Of a stretch of DNA of 52,001 nt, positions 43,760-52,001 are shown piece by piece. The DNA lies in NCBI RefSeq assembly GCF_004359215.1, contig NC_090613.1, positions 5,260,004 through 5,312,004 on the forward strand, given 5' to 3'. Positions within the stretch are counted from its first letter, which is position 1; the number at the start of each line of letters is the position of its first letter. The position numbers were made by a program, and so were the translations under genes. This DNA is from Bremia lactucae. Taxonomy: Eukaryota; Oomycota; Peronosporomycetes; Peronosporales; Peronosporaceae. Below the pieces are notes generated by a model. That model had not been told where the DNA came from. It saw only the letters and a list, made by a program, of their open reading frames with translations, and made no database searches.

Positions 43760-45582
43760 ATGATCACACCTTCTAGTATCGCCGGAAGCTTTGGGGCCAT
43801 CAACTTGACAGCTTGCAGCACCGCACCCTCGTGGAACACGCAGCCACCTGCCAGCCGTTCGGCCACCGTCACACTGAAGCAACTAAGTGGTTTCAGCATG
43901 CGTAATTTGTCAATAAACGGCACGAGCGGTGACTCGTTGCTTAACGTGTATTTTAAATTAGGTAAGGCTGCTTTGAAGGGATCGAACAACATTTTATTGC
44001 TTAACAAATTTTGCGCTCTCCTTAAGTGGTTGATGGCCAGTGTGTCTATAAAAGTGAAGTGGCACAGAACACTTTAAATCCCGTGTGGGTGCCATTCCAG
44101 TCCCATGGAGACGGAAGCGATGGACTGCAAAATGTGGAAACTCTGTTAAGTGGCGGCACTAGGTTCCACATTGTCGTTGTGCGAGTGCACCACCACATGG
44201 CACACGAGAGACTTCGATGCAATTCTCACTCACTGAGTGGCCGCTTGTCTTACGGAGACGACATGCCGATTCAAAACTCGCGATCATTTGCCGACGTCAG
44301 CAACAGTTTGGAAAATGTGTACGAAGGTGGCACGGATAAAGCAACAAAAGACGCAGGATCGCTACTACATGCAGGTCAACAACGAGCTTCAGCAAATGTA
44401 TTTGAAGAAGAACTTTTGAATTTAAGCTTTGGCATGCGGGAGTTCGAGCCGCTCCCGGTTGCTCTATCAGATATAATGAACCTGCCATTGAACACTTGTT
44501 TGTTCGACTTTAAGGGCCACACGTATGTACATCGCGAAGTGCTTGAGCTCTTAAGTGAGAGGGGTGTGATTGCACCGAAGCATTCGAGAAGGAAAGGGTC
44601 TGCTATTCCTTTGAAGGACTATTGTCTACATGAAGGCGTCGACGCACTCAAACGCATAATAAATACGAGGCAGAAGATTACAGATTTAACTAGACTGAAT
44701 GCAGTGCAAAAAGAGCGGATTCGGAACAAATTGGTGCAATCCCAGCAGCGTATTGTAAAGGAACAGCAGCGCACAGCACTCGAGGAGCGCATTCGAGCAG
44801 CGAGAGTCCAAGTAGCAGAAAAGCAACACACTTTAGCGCGGATGAAGGCTGTGATGCAGGATGAGCGAAGGACTTTCGAGACAGACATACACGTTCCTAA
44901 GGCGTTACTGAGCACGATGCAGATGAGTTTACGCTACAAAGATGAGCGTCAGAATATTCTTGAGCGTCGTTGCGAAGTGTTGCGCGCAGCGCATAAGATT
45001 CGTTCTCGACAGGCGATGCTCGTGAAGCAGCTCGGTACTGTGTATCCGATCGAGTATGTTGGGGCTGGTGAGTATAGTATACGCGGTATTCGTATTGCCA
45101 ATTCGGACCTCATGGGCGGCGGCAGAAACGACGAGGAGATGATTTCCACTGCTCTCGGGTACATTGCTCACCTCGTCTTTATGCTCAGCAAGTACCTTCA
45201 AGTAAATCTCCGTTATCGTGTTGTGCCATATTCGTCGCGATCTTATCTTAAGGACGAAATTAACGACCCTATTGGCGAGTACCCATTATACAAGCGAGGT
45301 GTCGAGAAGGAACGTCACGAGAAAGCAATTCGTTTTCTACGCAAAGACGTGGAGCAGGTATGCCGTACTTTGTTTTTTTCACGTTGCTGTCGGAAAGAAT
45401 TTTGCTGACACTGCTACTTGCAGCTTTTGTTTGCACGAAGCTTGGATCCCACCTTAGAAGCTCCTATTTTGGCTCGATTGAAGGAACTTGCAGATGCCGA
45501 ATGTGCATGGCTTGCAATTGATCGCAATTTGAGCAATAACGCGAGTAGCAGCGCCGACACTGGGACTATAGTGCCCAGATAA
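43760..45582 (+). CDS. UVRAG / VPS38-like autophagy and endosome protein
   Basis: Exons by eye 43760-43961, 44027-45357, 45424-45582; in frame, 563 residues. An N-terminal C2-like segment crosses the first intron (RNLSINGTSGDSLLNVYFKL, then VYKSEVAQNTLNPVW). A long charged coiled coil (~residues 275-400) follows, then the conserved BARA-type C-terminal region: YPIEYVGAGEYSIRGIRIAN, STALGYIAHLVFMLSKYL, EYPLYKRGVEKERHEKAI. UVRAG/VPS38 belongs to the class III PI3-kinase complex II with VPS34, VPS15 and Beclin 1, acting in endosome maturation and autophagosome fusion. Start codon uncertain; an upstream exon is possible. Confidence 0.85.
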
Positions 45583-46523
45583 ATTGAACATAAGCACGAG
45601 GATCGCAAAGCAAAGCGTTTAGTGAAGCCTCAGACTCTGACACGATCAGCAAGATTGAATCTGTGCTTTAAGAGACTGAGGTGTTCACTCCGATTTTTTG
45701 AGTTGGTACCAGTGTCTCACGCTTGCAAATTTTAATATCGTGAAAGCTTTGGACATAATTCATGAAAATGCAACAGCGCGAAAACGCGCCCTGGACGGCT
45801 CAATACGCGGCAGTGCAGTCCCACCAACATCATTTGCAATGTCCAGCTCCTCTTTCAGGTAGCAAAACAATACAGGTGAAGAACTGGTCTCTAGAATTAA
45901 AGCTCTGAGTCGACACATATTTTATGTTAATGTTGTCGAGGCATAAGGAGTTATTAACTGCGTCGTCAGTAACGTGTGTTCCAATACGGCAGGACATCAT
46001 TGTACGCATCTGCATCAGACAAAATTGATTTTTCCTTACAATGAGTTGGTTGACATTAGGCTTTTCCATACATGCGCAATAAGTGTTTACCGAGTAGATT
46101 CCTGTGATAGGCTATAGTCTTGCAGATATGTGCACGCCCTAGTAGCTCCGTGCACATGTTGGTAGTCGATCCGGCAAAAACTGTGGCTTGCGACTTCCTA
46201 CGCGGCGTCCTTTATTTCTGAGCGGTATAACGGTTCATTTCGACCTACGGAAACGATAGTTTGAGATTTGTAGAGGCGCGATGAAGTCGCAAAAATCCTG
46301 CACGACTGTCATATTCGTACAAGGGCTTCATGTTTATTTGGCGCTGGGCTACCAAAGGTCTTGCTGCCAATGTCCGTCAGGAAATGTACCGAACGAGGAG
46401 TCACTGTTCTGCAAGCAATTTTCGCCAGCCCCCCCTTATACTTAAGCACAAATTGCAGCGCCAAATTTTGTTACTAAAACTAAAGCCATCGAGGTTAGCT
46501 ACTTAGAACCTTCCTGGACACAC
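45583..46523. other. Intergenic DNA, no gene recognised
   Basis: A 79-codon minus frame (46069-45830) without family features is the longest. Marks the right boundary of the large host-gene island. Confidence 0.45.
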
Positions 46524-46884
46524 TGCAACGGGGCACTATGACTTGTACTGCTTGGAAGACTCTTTTAACCATTGCTTTAAAGAGGGTTATAAGAAAACTG
46601 TATTTATTAATATTAAGTTCTTCTGTTTCTATCTATTTAATACTAAGTTAATTACAAACTAATAGAAAACATGTAATAATGTCTTATCTGTCTCTCTCTT
46701 TGCGCGCGTCCAGCGCTGACAGGACCGCTGAGAAAGTAGATACAATGGCCTATATCTACCAATGGATAAGCTTTCCGAATATTATTATGCAAATTAATAT
46801 TCTCCAAATATTCTCTACCTTTTAGATAATATATTAATTAACAACCTTTAAGTGTTAATTTCTTGTAACGATATACCCGTTACA
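46524..46884 (-). repeat. LTR-B copy with internal deletion
   Basis: Reverse orientation: TGCAACGGGGCAC at 46524 (TGTAAC with one change) to ACCCGTTACA ending 46884, 361 bp against 451-452 bp in full copies; about 90 bp are missing after the first ~35 bp. The pyrimidine tract TCACCCTCCC follows at once, i.e. a minus-strand polypurine tract, so this is the 3' LTR of a minus-strand element. Confidence 0.8.
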
Positions 46885-47910
46885 TCACCCTCCCTTTAAC
46901 GACAATCATTCTGACTGTCATTGGGAAGAGTGGTCACTACAAGGCCACTTTATTAAAAACGATGTTGATTGGTCAGAACCATCATTTTCAATTCTATCGC
47001 ATGGTTAACGAGTCCATGCGGTCAGTGAATAATGCGGCGCCTTCGGCTGCGGTTCCTGCAGCTGCGGGCGACGAATTATTGTCTCTTGCGGCAGACGTTC
47101 CGTCTGCCGTAGTCTCATCTTCTCCCGCAACTCTAATGTTGCGGGTGCACGTGGTGATACACCACGTGAATGCGACCCCTCTTTGGAGGTCGACTCGGGG
47201 AGAACAGAACACTCGCCTGATCATCGTCAGGCGGTTGACGATGAGCCTTCGAATGAGGGTGCTCATTCGGGTAGACGTGCTGGTAGCATTCGCTACAGCA
47301 TGTTCGGTTCCGACGATGAGGATGATTTCTCATCGCCAGTACCGTCTCCCGCGCCGTCACCCGATGATGACGATGGCGTAAGCCATATCGTAATAATTGA
47401 CGAGGCAGCTGGGAACGAGGGTCCCAGTTGTCATGTGAAAGTGGATAACCGCGCCAGCAAACAAGATAACTCGTTCGCTGCCCCTTCACATCACAGTGGT
47501 TTAGAAAACGTTTCACAAGGAAACGGTGACCACCGTGGGAATCCACCAATGGTTGTGGCGGAGGAGGGGAAATTAGATCTGACCCATATGTCGGATCTAG
47601 AGTCGAAGATCGATAAACTCGATCACTTCCTCCATAATTTGGAGGAGGGACTTAATCACGAGCGCGGTAAGCGTCGCTCGTTAGAGCAGACGGTACAGGC
47701 TCACCATATCGAACGGTTGGAAGACCGTTCGAATAGTGCGAACTCCATGTTGGAGTACGAGCGGAAATATCACGCTCTTCGTGATGAGCTGTCTTTCGCT
47801 CATCGTGATTTCGAGGATCTTCGGACCCGGCATGAGAATCTCCAGATTCAACATGAGAATCTGGTTCGTGACCTCAATAATCTTTTGGGGATTCTTTAAA
47901 AGGGTGATCA
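46885..47910 (-). mobile_element. Tail of LTR-B gypsy element: chromodomain and linker (minus)
   Basis: Minus strand: HRFLVKRFLNHCDVKGQRTS and SYLVCWRGYPLSHDNWDPRS (about 47540-47440) are a chromodomain. The linker upstream (to ~47900) has no clear sense frame but is homologous to 8600-9010. Between chromodomain and polypurine tract lies ~500 bp with no sense protein but a plus-strand frame. Confidence 0.8.
46962..47899 (+). CDS. Antisense Ala-rich/acidic/coiled-coil frame (aORF-4)
   Basis: Starts MLIGQNHHFQFYRM at 46962. A 4-nt loss inside a hairpin (47124-47145) shifts the frame, after which the same protein continues open from before 47183 to TAA at 47897-47899. The order is CDPSLEVDSG, FGSDDEDDFSSPVPSPAPSP, DDDDGVSH, then a ~130-residue coiled coil: SDLESKIDKLDHFLHNLEEG, HERGKRRSLEQ, HIERLEDRSNSANSMLEYER, HALRDELSFAHRDFEDLRTR. 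It is antisense to the chromodomain and linker. Directly downstream, on the same strand, lies the protease of another element copy, so this frame now occupies the gag position of a chimeric unit. Function unknown. Confidence 0.5.
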
Positions 47911-49700
47911 CTGGATTTGGATGACAAATTTGATGTCATCATAGAATTACCCTGGCTCAGAAGGTATGAGCCATGCATACGCTGACAGCATCAAGCCGTG
48001 ACGATGCCTGCATCTTGTTCATCAGATGGCCATCTGATCAACGTCTTAGAGCGTCAAGCGTGTGGATATCCTACGAGCGGCTGCGATGGCCTCACTTGTG
48101 GTTACGTCGTTTGCACAGACTGCACAAGACCTCAGCGTGAGTACCCATCACACTGTGGAGTTAGACCCCGATGGCTGTGCACAAGGACAGGGAGCGTCGA
48201 AGTTCGACCACTCGAATAAGCTGAGTTAAACGAAACAAAGATGCTGGCTTAGAAAGCAACATCCAAGAAAATATCAAACACCTGTTTATAAGATACAGTG
48301 CGAAAGTCCTAGATCGAGTGGAGAGTCGATCGTAGAGGATTTCGCTGTTATTGCGCAACCACAGCTTATGCGTAACCATAAGTTGTATGCAAATCTCAAG
48401 AATTGTATATTTTCTGCAAGCAAAAAAACACTTTTTGGGTGTATTGTGGCTAAACGCGGAGTACGCCCTGATCTGGAAAGATCAAGGCGATCATCGACTG
48501 GCCTGTGCCAGTCAATGTAAAGGGACTTTGAAAGCTTCTCGGCTTAGCGGCGCACTTTAATAAGTACTCCCGCAATTATGCCGAAATGACGGTACATCTT
48601 TCTTTTTGTTGCAGATAAAATCGTTTATGTAAGGGTATTAAGCAAATCGTAATACAATCGCCAATACAGGCGATTGCAGACCAAAAAAGGTTGTCTATTG
48701 CGCCAGCGATTTTTCAATCGGCTGTGCGTTAACGCAATATAGCACAGACCGCAAATCGCGTCGTCTCCTTTCAGTCGCGTCGGCTTAACTAGCTGAACGC
48801 AATTACCCAGTGCGTGACAAGGAATTCCTTGCCATGAAATATACACTGGCTAAGTTTAGGGTCTATCACTTGGGAGATAGACCGTCCACTGTTTATACGG
48901 ACCATGCATCTTGACGCACGGCCGTAAACAGTCTACACCTCTCGCAAAGAATGGCGTTATGGCTGTCTTTCTACGCGGAGTTGCACTTCTCCGTAGAAAA
49001 TAAACCATGACGCCTTAAATGTTTTCGCTGATGCCCTTTTGCGCCGGCCAGATTTTATGCCGGCTCTGCAAAACAATAATGAGGATAAGCCCACTATTGC
49101 AATAATCAAAAGTGAGCATGAACCAATTGTTGCAACAATCATACCTTTTATGCTGGGCGTCTCCGCCCGTACCATCAGTACGAGGCTTCTTCCGATACCG
49201 AATCACTCCAGAACAGTCTAAGGCGTCTATCAAAGCCGGGTGGTTCGGAGCTAAAGTCTCGGACAGAGTATGGTTCTCACGAACCCGACGATTTACTACA
49301 TTCTCCAAGGATGAGATCTTTTGACGAGCTGTCACCAGCTCATTTTGAAGGGACTGATGTATCCGTTCATTCGCCCGTTGATCAATCGCAACTCGCGCAC
49401 AGTTTTTCTACTGGTCACGAGAAACATTGTCGACCATCACCGCTAACTCGCGACGACGGCATCGCCCGTGATCAATGTCCTTCCTTAAATAATGAGAGGT
49501 GTGATCCAAGTCACGATGTAAATTCGGGTTCGGCGACAAGGCGAGCACGATTTTCCCTCGTCCTCCAAGTCCATTGACGAATTTAAGTGGTGAATAGCGT
49601 TTTCTTGTTGAAAGCTTCTCGAGCCACCGGGAGGTGAAGAGTGAAGAGGGTTCGAACGAGTTATCTCGTTCGTTGGCGAGGGGTAGCCACCATCGCATGA
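47911..49700 (+). pseudogene. Gypsy fourth-family copy: protease, RT, RNase H, linker, chromodomain (deleted)
   Basis: Plus strand: protease end (LDLDDKFDVIIELPWLRRYE, 47911-47970), RT connection segment (~48360-48570, matching 21280-21460), RNase H (NYPVRDKEFLAMKYTLAKF, ~48802-48860; GDRPSTVYTDHAS, ~48870-48910), the end of integrase with the linker (GRLRPYHQYEASSDTE, 49158-49205), and a chromodomain remnant (RTSYLVRWRG at ~49655-49685). Most of RT and the integrase core are deleted, and stops are common. The opposite strand (49731-49408) holds a worn version of the antisense frame. Confidence 0.8.
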
Positions 49701-50065
49701 TATTTAAGATATAGACGCAATACGACATCATTTCGATTGATTGGTTGATTTAAGTTTGAATCGACCCCACCAATCGTCACAAGACACGATTGTGCAGTGC
49801 GCAAGTAGTCTCCATACATAGTTCTGTATTGATATATAAAAGTCAGTAATGGATAGAAGATCGTTATGTATAAACTTAATATATTAATTCAATTTTACTT
49901 TTACTATATTATATAGCCTTAGAATTTGCCTTTAGTAGCTAATACTTGTTAGCTAATTAAAACCTTCCTCTGCACGTCGTATACTTGAAGCAGTCGAGGC
50001 GCCCCATGTAATGGGCCTTTCCTGACATGATACTAAGTTTCAGATAAATGTTACTTAAGTATTTA
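49701..50065 (+). repeat. Probable 3' LTR region of the fourth gypsy family
   Basis: 49860-49990 resembles 18000-18170 (see there). Boundaries unclear, no exact ends found. Confidence 0.45.
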
Positions 50066-50251
50066 CCGTAGACAGAAGGACTGGATCATTGCATTTAACG
50101 CAATCATGTTTGCTCTTCCATTTTTGTCAGTGGCCCATTTTGTGCAGAACTCCAACGCTGGTTCGGTGGACTGACAATAACGGAACTCTGAAAAAATGGA
50201 AGAGCAGACATTCTTTCATTTAATGTAATGATCGATTCCTGCTGTCTACGG
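50066..50251. repeat. Long imperfect inverted repeat (~65-bp arms)
   Basis: Left arm 50066-50130 (CCGTAGACAG ... TTTTTGTCAG) pairs with right arm 50188-50251 (CTGAAAAAATGG ... CTGTCTACGG) with a minority of mismatches and a one-base length difference; 57-bp spacer. One arm resembles 21530-21570 in the RT/RNase H region, so it is a duplicated and inverted pol fragment. Confidence 0.85.
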
Positions 50252-50309
50252 TCAACCTACCCTAACATGTAGTGACGAATGTGGGCAGTAATAAATTACT
50301 GCCCATATA

Positions 50310-50400
50310 CATCGGCCCGTTTCGTTAAGTGCACCGCCAAGGCAATGCGTACACGATCGAGCTGCCATGTAGGATGCGTACGCACGTCTCGATCAGAGGG
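50310..50400 (+). pseudogene. Gypsy integrase-tail scrap
   Basis: Reads HRQGNAYTIELPCRMRTH in the plus strand at about 50340-50385, the same segment as at 8533-8590. No further element sequence follows to the right. Confidence 0.65.
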
Positions 50401-50425
50401 TGTCATTTAAAAAAACTATAGTCGG

Positions 50426-50765
50426 TCATGTGAACGACTTGTAACGAACAAGGCATTCTTTGCTAGTACTGATAACAGTACACCGATTACAGTGAAGATG
50501 GGGTGTAACGGGCTTAGAACTATTCGCTCCGTCGTTCACAAGCCACGTCGATAAACCTTCAGAAGTGGTCCCGTTCTCAGCTTCCTCGTGCCGTGCAACG
50601 CTTTCTTGCTGCTTCTTATCCTTCAATTGATTCAGTCTGTCCATATACTTGTCCCTCAATGAGCTCCCTTGCTCGCCGCGTTTTAATTGTAAGCCCATAT
50701 TCAATTTTTCCACCGTTGAACTTAACAATGGAGACCTTGGTTAACACCTCGTTGGCAGAAGACAT
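50426..50765 (-). CDS. Unrecognised minus-strand open frame with one frame change
   Basis: ATG 50765 gives MSSANEVLTKVSIVKFNGGK and continues to a stop near 50630. An overlapping frame (50728-50426) continues as a charged helix (LRDKYMDRLNQLKDKKQQES) and then an ordinary-looking tail. This may be a broken gene or an exon pair with an intron I could not place. No family recognised. A gag of another element type is possible. Confidence 0.3.
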
Positions 50766-51142
50766 GGTACTTGGGCTCATCTTTCAGAGGACAAAAGCTC
50801 GTGTATGCGAATAGCTGTTAAGAACTGAACCAGGCAATAACAGAACAAGCAAATCGAATATTGGCATCGTCTGCAACACAGGATGATATCAATTTTTAAC
50901 CGAACCAGGATTGTGGCAGCTATCGATTTTGAGCTGACGCAGGCCATGGCAGACTTACTTAACTCGCAAGTGCGCGAGCTCTTCAGCATGCACGTGGTAG
51001 TCGGCGCGATGCTTTTGTATTTCGCCATCGTAATTGTTGAAAGTTCAGGCAATGCGTGGCGCAGCAAAAAAGACCCGAGTCCAACGTAAACCTCACTCCC
51101 ATCGAACTTGCGTGTCTCAAGCTTGCGCTGCCTTACGTCGGG
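50766..51142. other. Short unassigned stretch before LTR-B
   Basis: Open frames on both strands (plus 50883-51089; minus 51067-50777), none with recognisable features. Left target flank of the LTR-B copy at 51143. Confidence 0.35.
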
Positions 51143-51593
51143 TGTAACGGGGCACTGCGACTTGTACTGTTTCAGTACAAGTCCACTTCACACTGCTTCA
51201 GATGTGAGTGGTGCCTCTCGTTAAGTAACGTACACTGTACGTGTAGAGGAAGACTTCTCTTAAGGCAAGTTAGCTTAAGAGGGTAAAATGAAAACTGTAT
51301 TAATATAGTTAAGTGTCTTTGTTAATCTATCTTTGTAAATGTTGTCTTAACTATAAACTAATACTAAACATGTAAATGAATTCTTATCTATCTTATCTCG
51401 TAACTCTCTTTGATTACTTCTACAGCTGATTAGTCTGCGGAATAAATAGACATAATGGTCTATACCTATTTATGGATAAGAATTCAGGAAATTACTATTT
51501 AAAGTAATTTCCTCCAAATATTATCTACCTTTTGGATAATATTAATTAACAATCTTTTATTGTTAATTTCATGTAACGATACACCCCGTTACA
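51143..51593 (-). repeat. LTR-B copy, complete (451 bp), reverse orientation
   Basis: TGTAACGGGGCAC at 51143 to ACCCCGTTACA at 51593, followed by the reversed polypurine tract TCACCCCTCCC. It is the 3' LTR of a minus-strand element whose body continues past the window end. The ends are inverted copies of each other over 10 bp (TGTAACGGGG/CCCCGTTACA). Confidence 0.9.
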
Positions 51594-52001
51594 TCACCCC
51601 TCCCTTAAACGACAATCACTCTGAATGTCATTAGGTGGAGTGGTCGCTAAATGACCACTTAATTTTTAAAATGATTTTGATTGGTCAGATCCATCATTTT
51701 AAATTCCATCGCATGAAGGAACAATTCATGCGGGGTGAGGATAGTGTTGAACCTTCGGCTGCGGTTCGTGCAGCCGCGGGTGACGCATTGTTATCTCTTG
51801 CGGTAGACGTTCCGTCTACCGTAGTGTCTTCCACTCGCACAACACTTGGTGTTGCGAGTGCACGTGGTGATTCACCACGTGAGTACGACCCCTCTTTAGA
51901 GGTCGATTATGAGTGCGAGTCGGACGAAATGGCCGACTCGGGGAGGATGGAACAGTCGCCTGATACCCGTCAGGCGGCTGATTATGAGCCTTCGAATGAG
52001 A
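51594..52001 (-). mobile_element. 3' internal tail of LTR-B element, continues past window end
   Basis: Colinear with 46885-47260 and 9790-10210. No sense protein in this part; hairpin-rich. The sense chromodomain would lie just beyond 52001, judged from the 46885 copy. Confidence 0.75.
51671..52001 (+). CDS. Antisense frame (aORF-5), 5' part, open to window end
   Basis: ATG 51671: MILIGQIHHFKFHRM, then an Ala-rich stretch, YDPSLEVDYECESDEMADSG and QSPDTRQAADYEPSNE. Open for 110 codons without stop to the window edge. The frame starts 78 bp from the LTR-B end, on the strand opposite to the element. Of all copies it is the cleanest over this part. Confidence 0.45.
   Translation, partial: MILIGQIHHFKFHRMKEQFMRGEDSVEPSAAVRAAAGDALLSLAVDVPSTVVSSTRTTLGVASARGDSPREYDPSLEVDYECESDEMADSGRMEQSPDTRQAADYEPSNE

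Noticed and set aside
46962..47899. Reading this frame as ordinary gag of a plus-strand element
   Set aside because: The polypurine tract and LTR at its left are in minus orientation, the same sequence is antisense to the chromodomain at 8519-9240 and 51594-52001, and it has no capsid or zinc-knuckle features. Kept as an alternative in the findings.
50503..50512. Another LTR-A start (TGTAACGGGC after a purine run)
   Set aside because: Only ten bases match, the following sequence is unlike LTR-A and belongs to an open minus-strand frame (SSKPVTPH). Chance or a tiny scrap.

Overview
The window is nuclear DNA from an oomycete, most likely a Peronosporales species (Phytophthora or downy mildew type). 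Short spliced host genes with introns of roughly 50 to 80 nt sit in tight islands, and the islands are separated by decayed, nested LTR retrotransposons of the chromodomain Ty3/gypsy type. Three runs of exactly 100 N (5698-5797, 8419-8518, 14866-14965) are scaffolding gaps, and each abuts retrotransposon DNA.

Layout. 1-985: 3' end of a gypsy element with its LTR. 1.9-5.7 kb: host island with a PHD/extended-PHD protein, an ADF/cofilin and eIF5A (cut by a gap). 5.8-7.9 kb: minus-strand gypsy gag-protease with its LTR. 7.95-8.42 kb: 5' half of a FYVE-domain gene. 8.5-11.3 kb: integrase tail, chromodomain, LTRs of two families. 12.3-13.1 kb: RING-H2 gene. 13.7-15.5 kb: a composite LTR insertion flanked by a ~410 bp direct duplication. 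15.5-23.2 kb: remnants of at least two further gypsy families and a copia fragment, in both orientations. 23.8-25.1 kb: PIG-C gene. 26.8-45.6 kb: a long, nearly TE-free host island: Myb (SHAQKY-like), TSEN54-like, KDM4-like JmjC demethylase, ARL1, Integrator subunit 3, GNL1-like GTPase, METTL-type methyltransferase, type II PI4-kinase-like protein, UVRAG/VPS38. 46.5-52.0 kb: more gypsy DNA.

Host genes. For the spliced genes I reconstructed exons by eye. In the five completely modelled cases (KDM4-like, ARL1, INTS3, GNL1-like, UVRAG-like) the summed exon lengths are exact multiples of three with GT-AG introns. The set is housekeeping: chromatin and transcription (PHD, KDM4, INTS3, Myb), RNA (TSEN54), ribosome or nucleolus (GNL1, eIF5A), membrane traffic and lipids (ARL1, FYVE, PI4K-like, UVRAG, PIG-C). 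They are not a pathway cluster. Packing is extreme in places (56 bp between TSEN54-like and KDM4-like; 95 bp between INTS3 and ARL1; 64 bp between GNL1-like and the methyltransferase).

Two signals stand out in the mobile DNA. First, the retrotransposon sequence, coding and LTR alike, is packed with short perfect or near-perfect inverted repeats (arms 6-13 bp, loops 2-12 nt, about one every 30-70 bp, up to 28-bp perfect arms at 9055-9114). Several stems differ between copies by paired, compensatory substitutions. The host genes I read in the same window do not show this. Second, the chromodomain end of the gypsy elements carries a long antisense open frame running from just inside the polypurine tract back across the chromodomain and integrase linker. 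It would encode an Ala-rich, acidic, then coiled-coil protein, and a DPSL-x-VDY motif in it is shared between elements whose LTRs differ.
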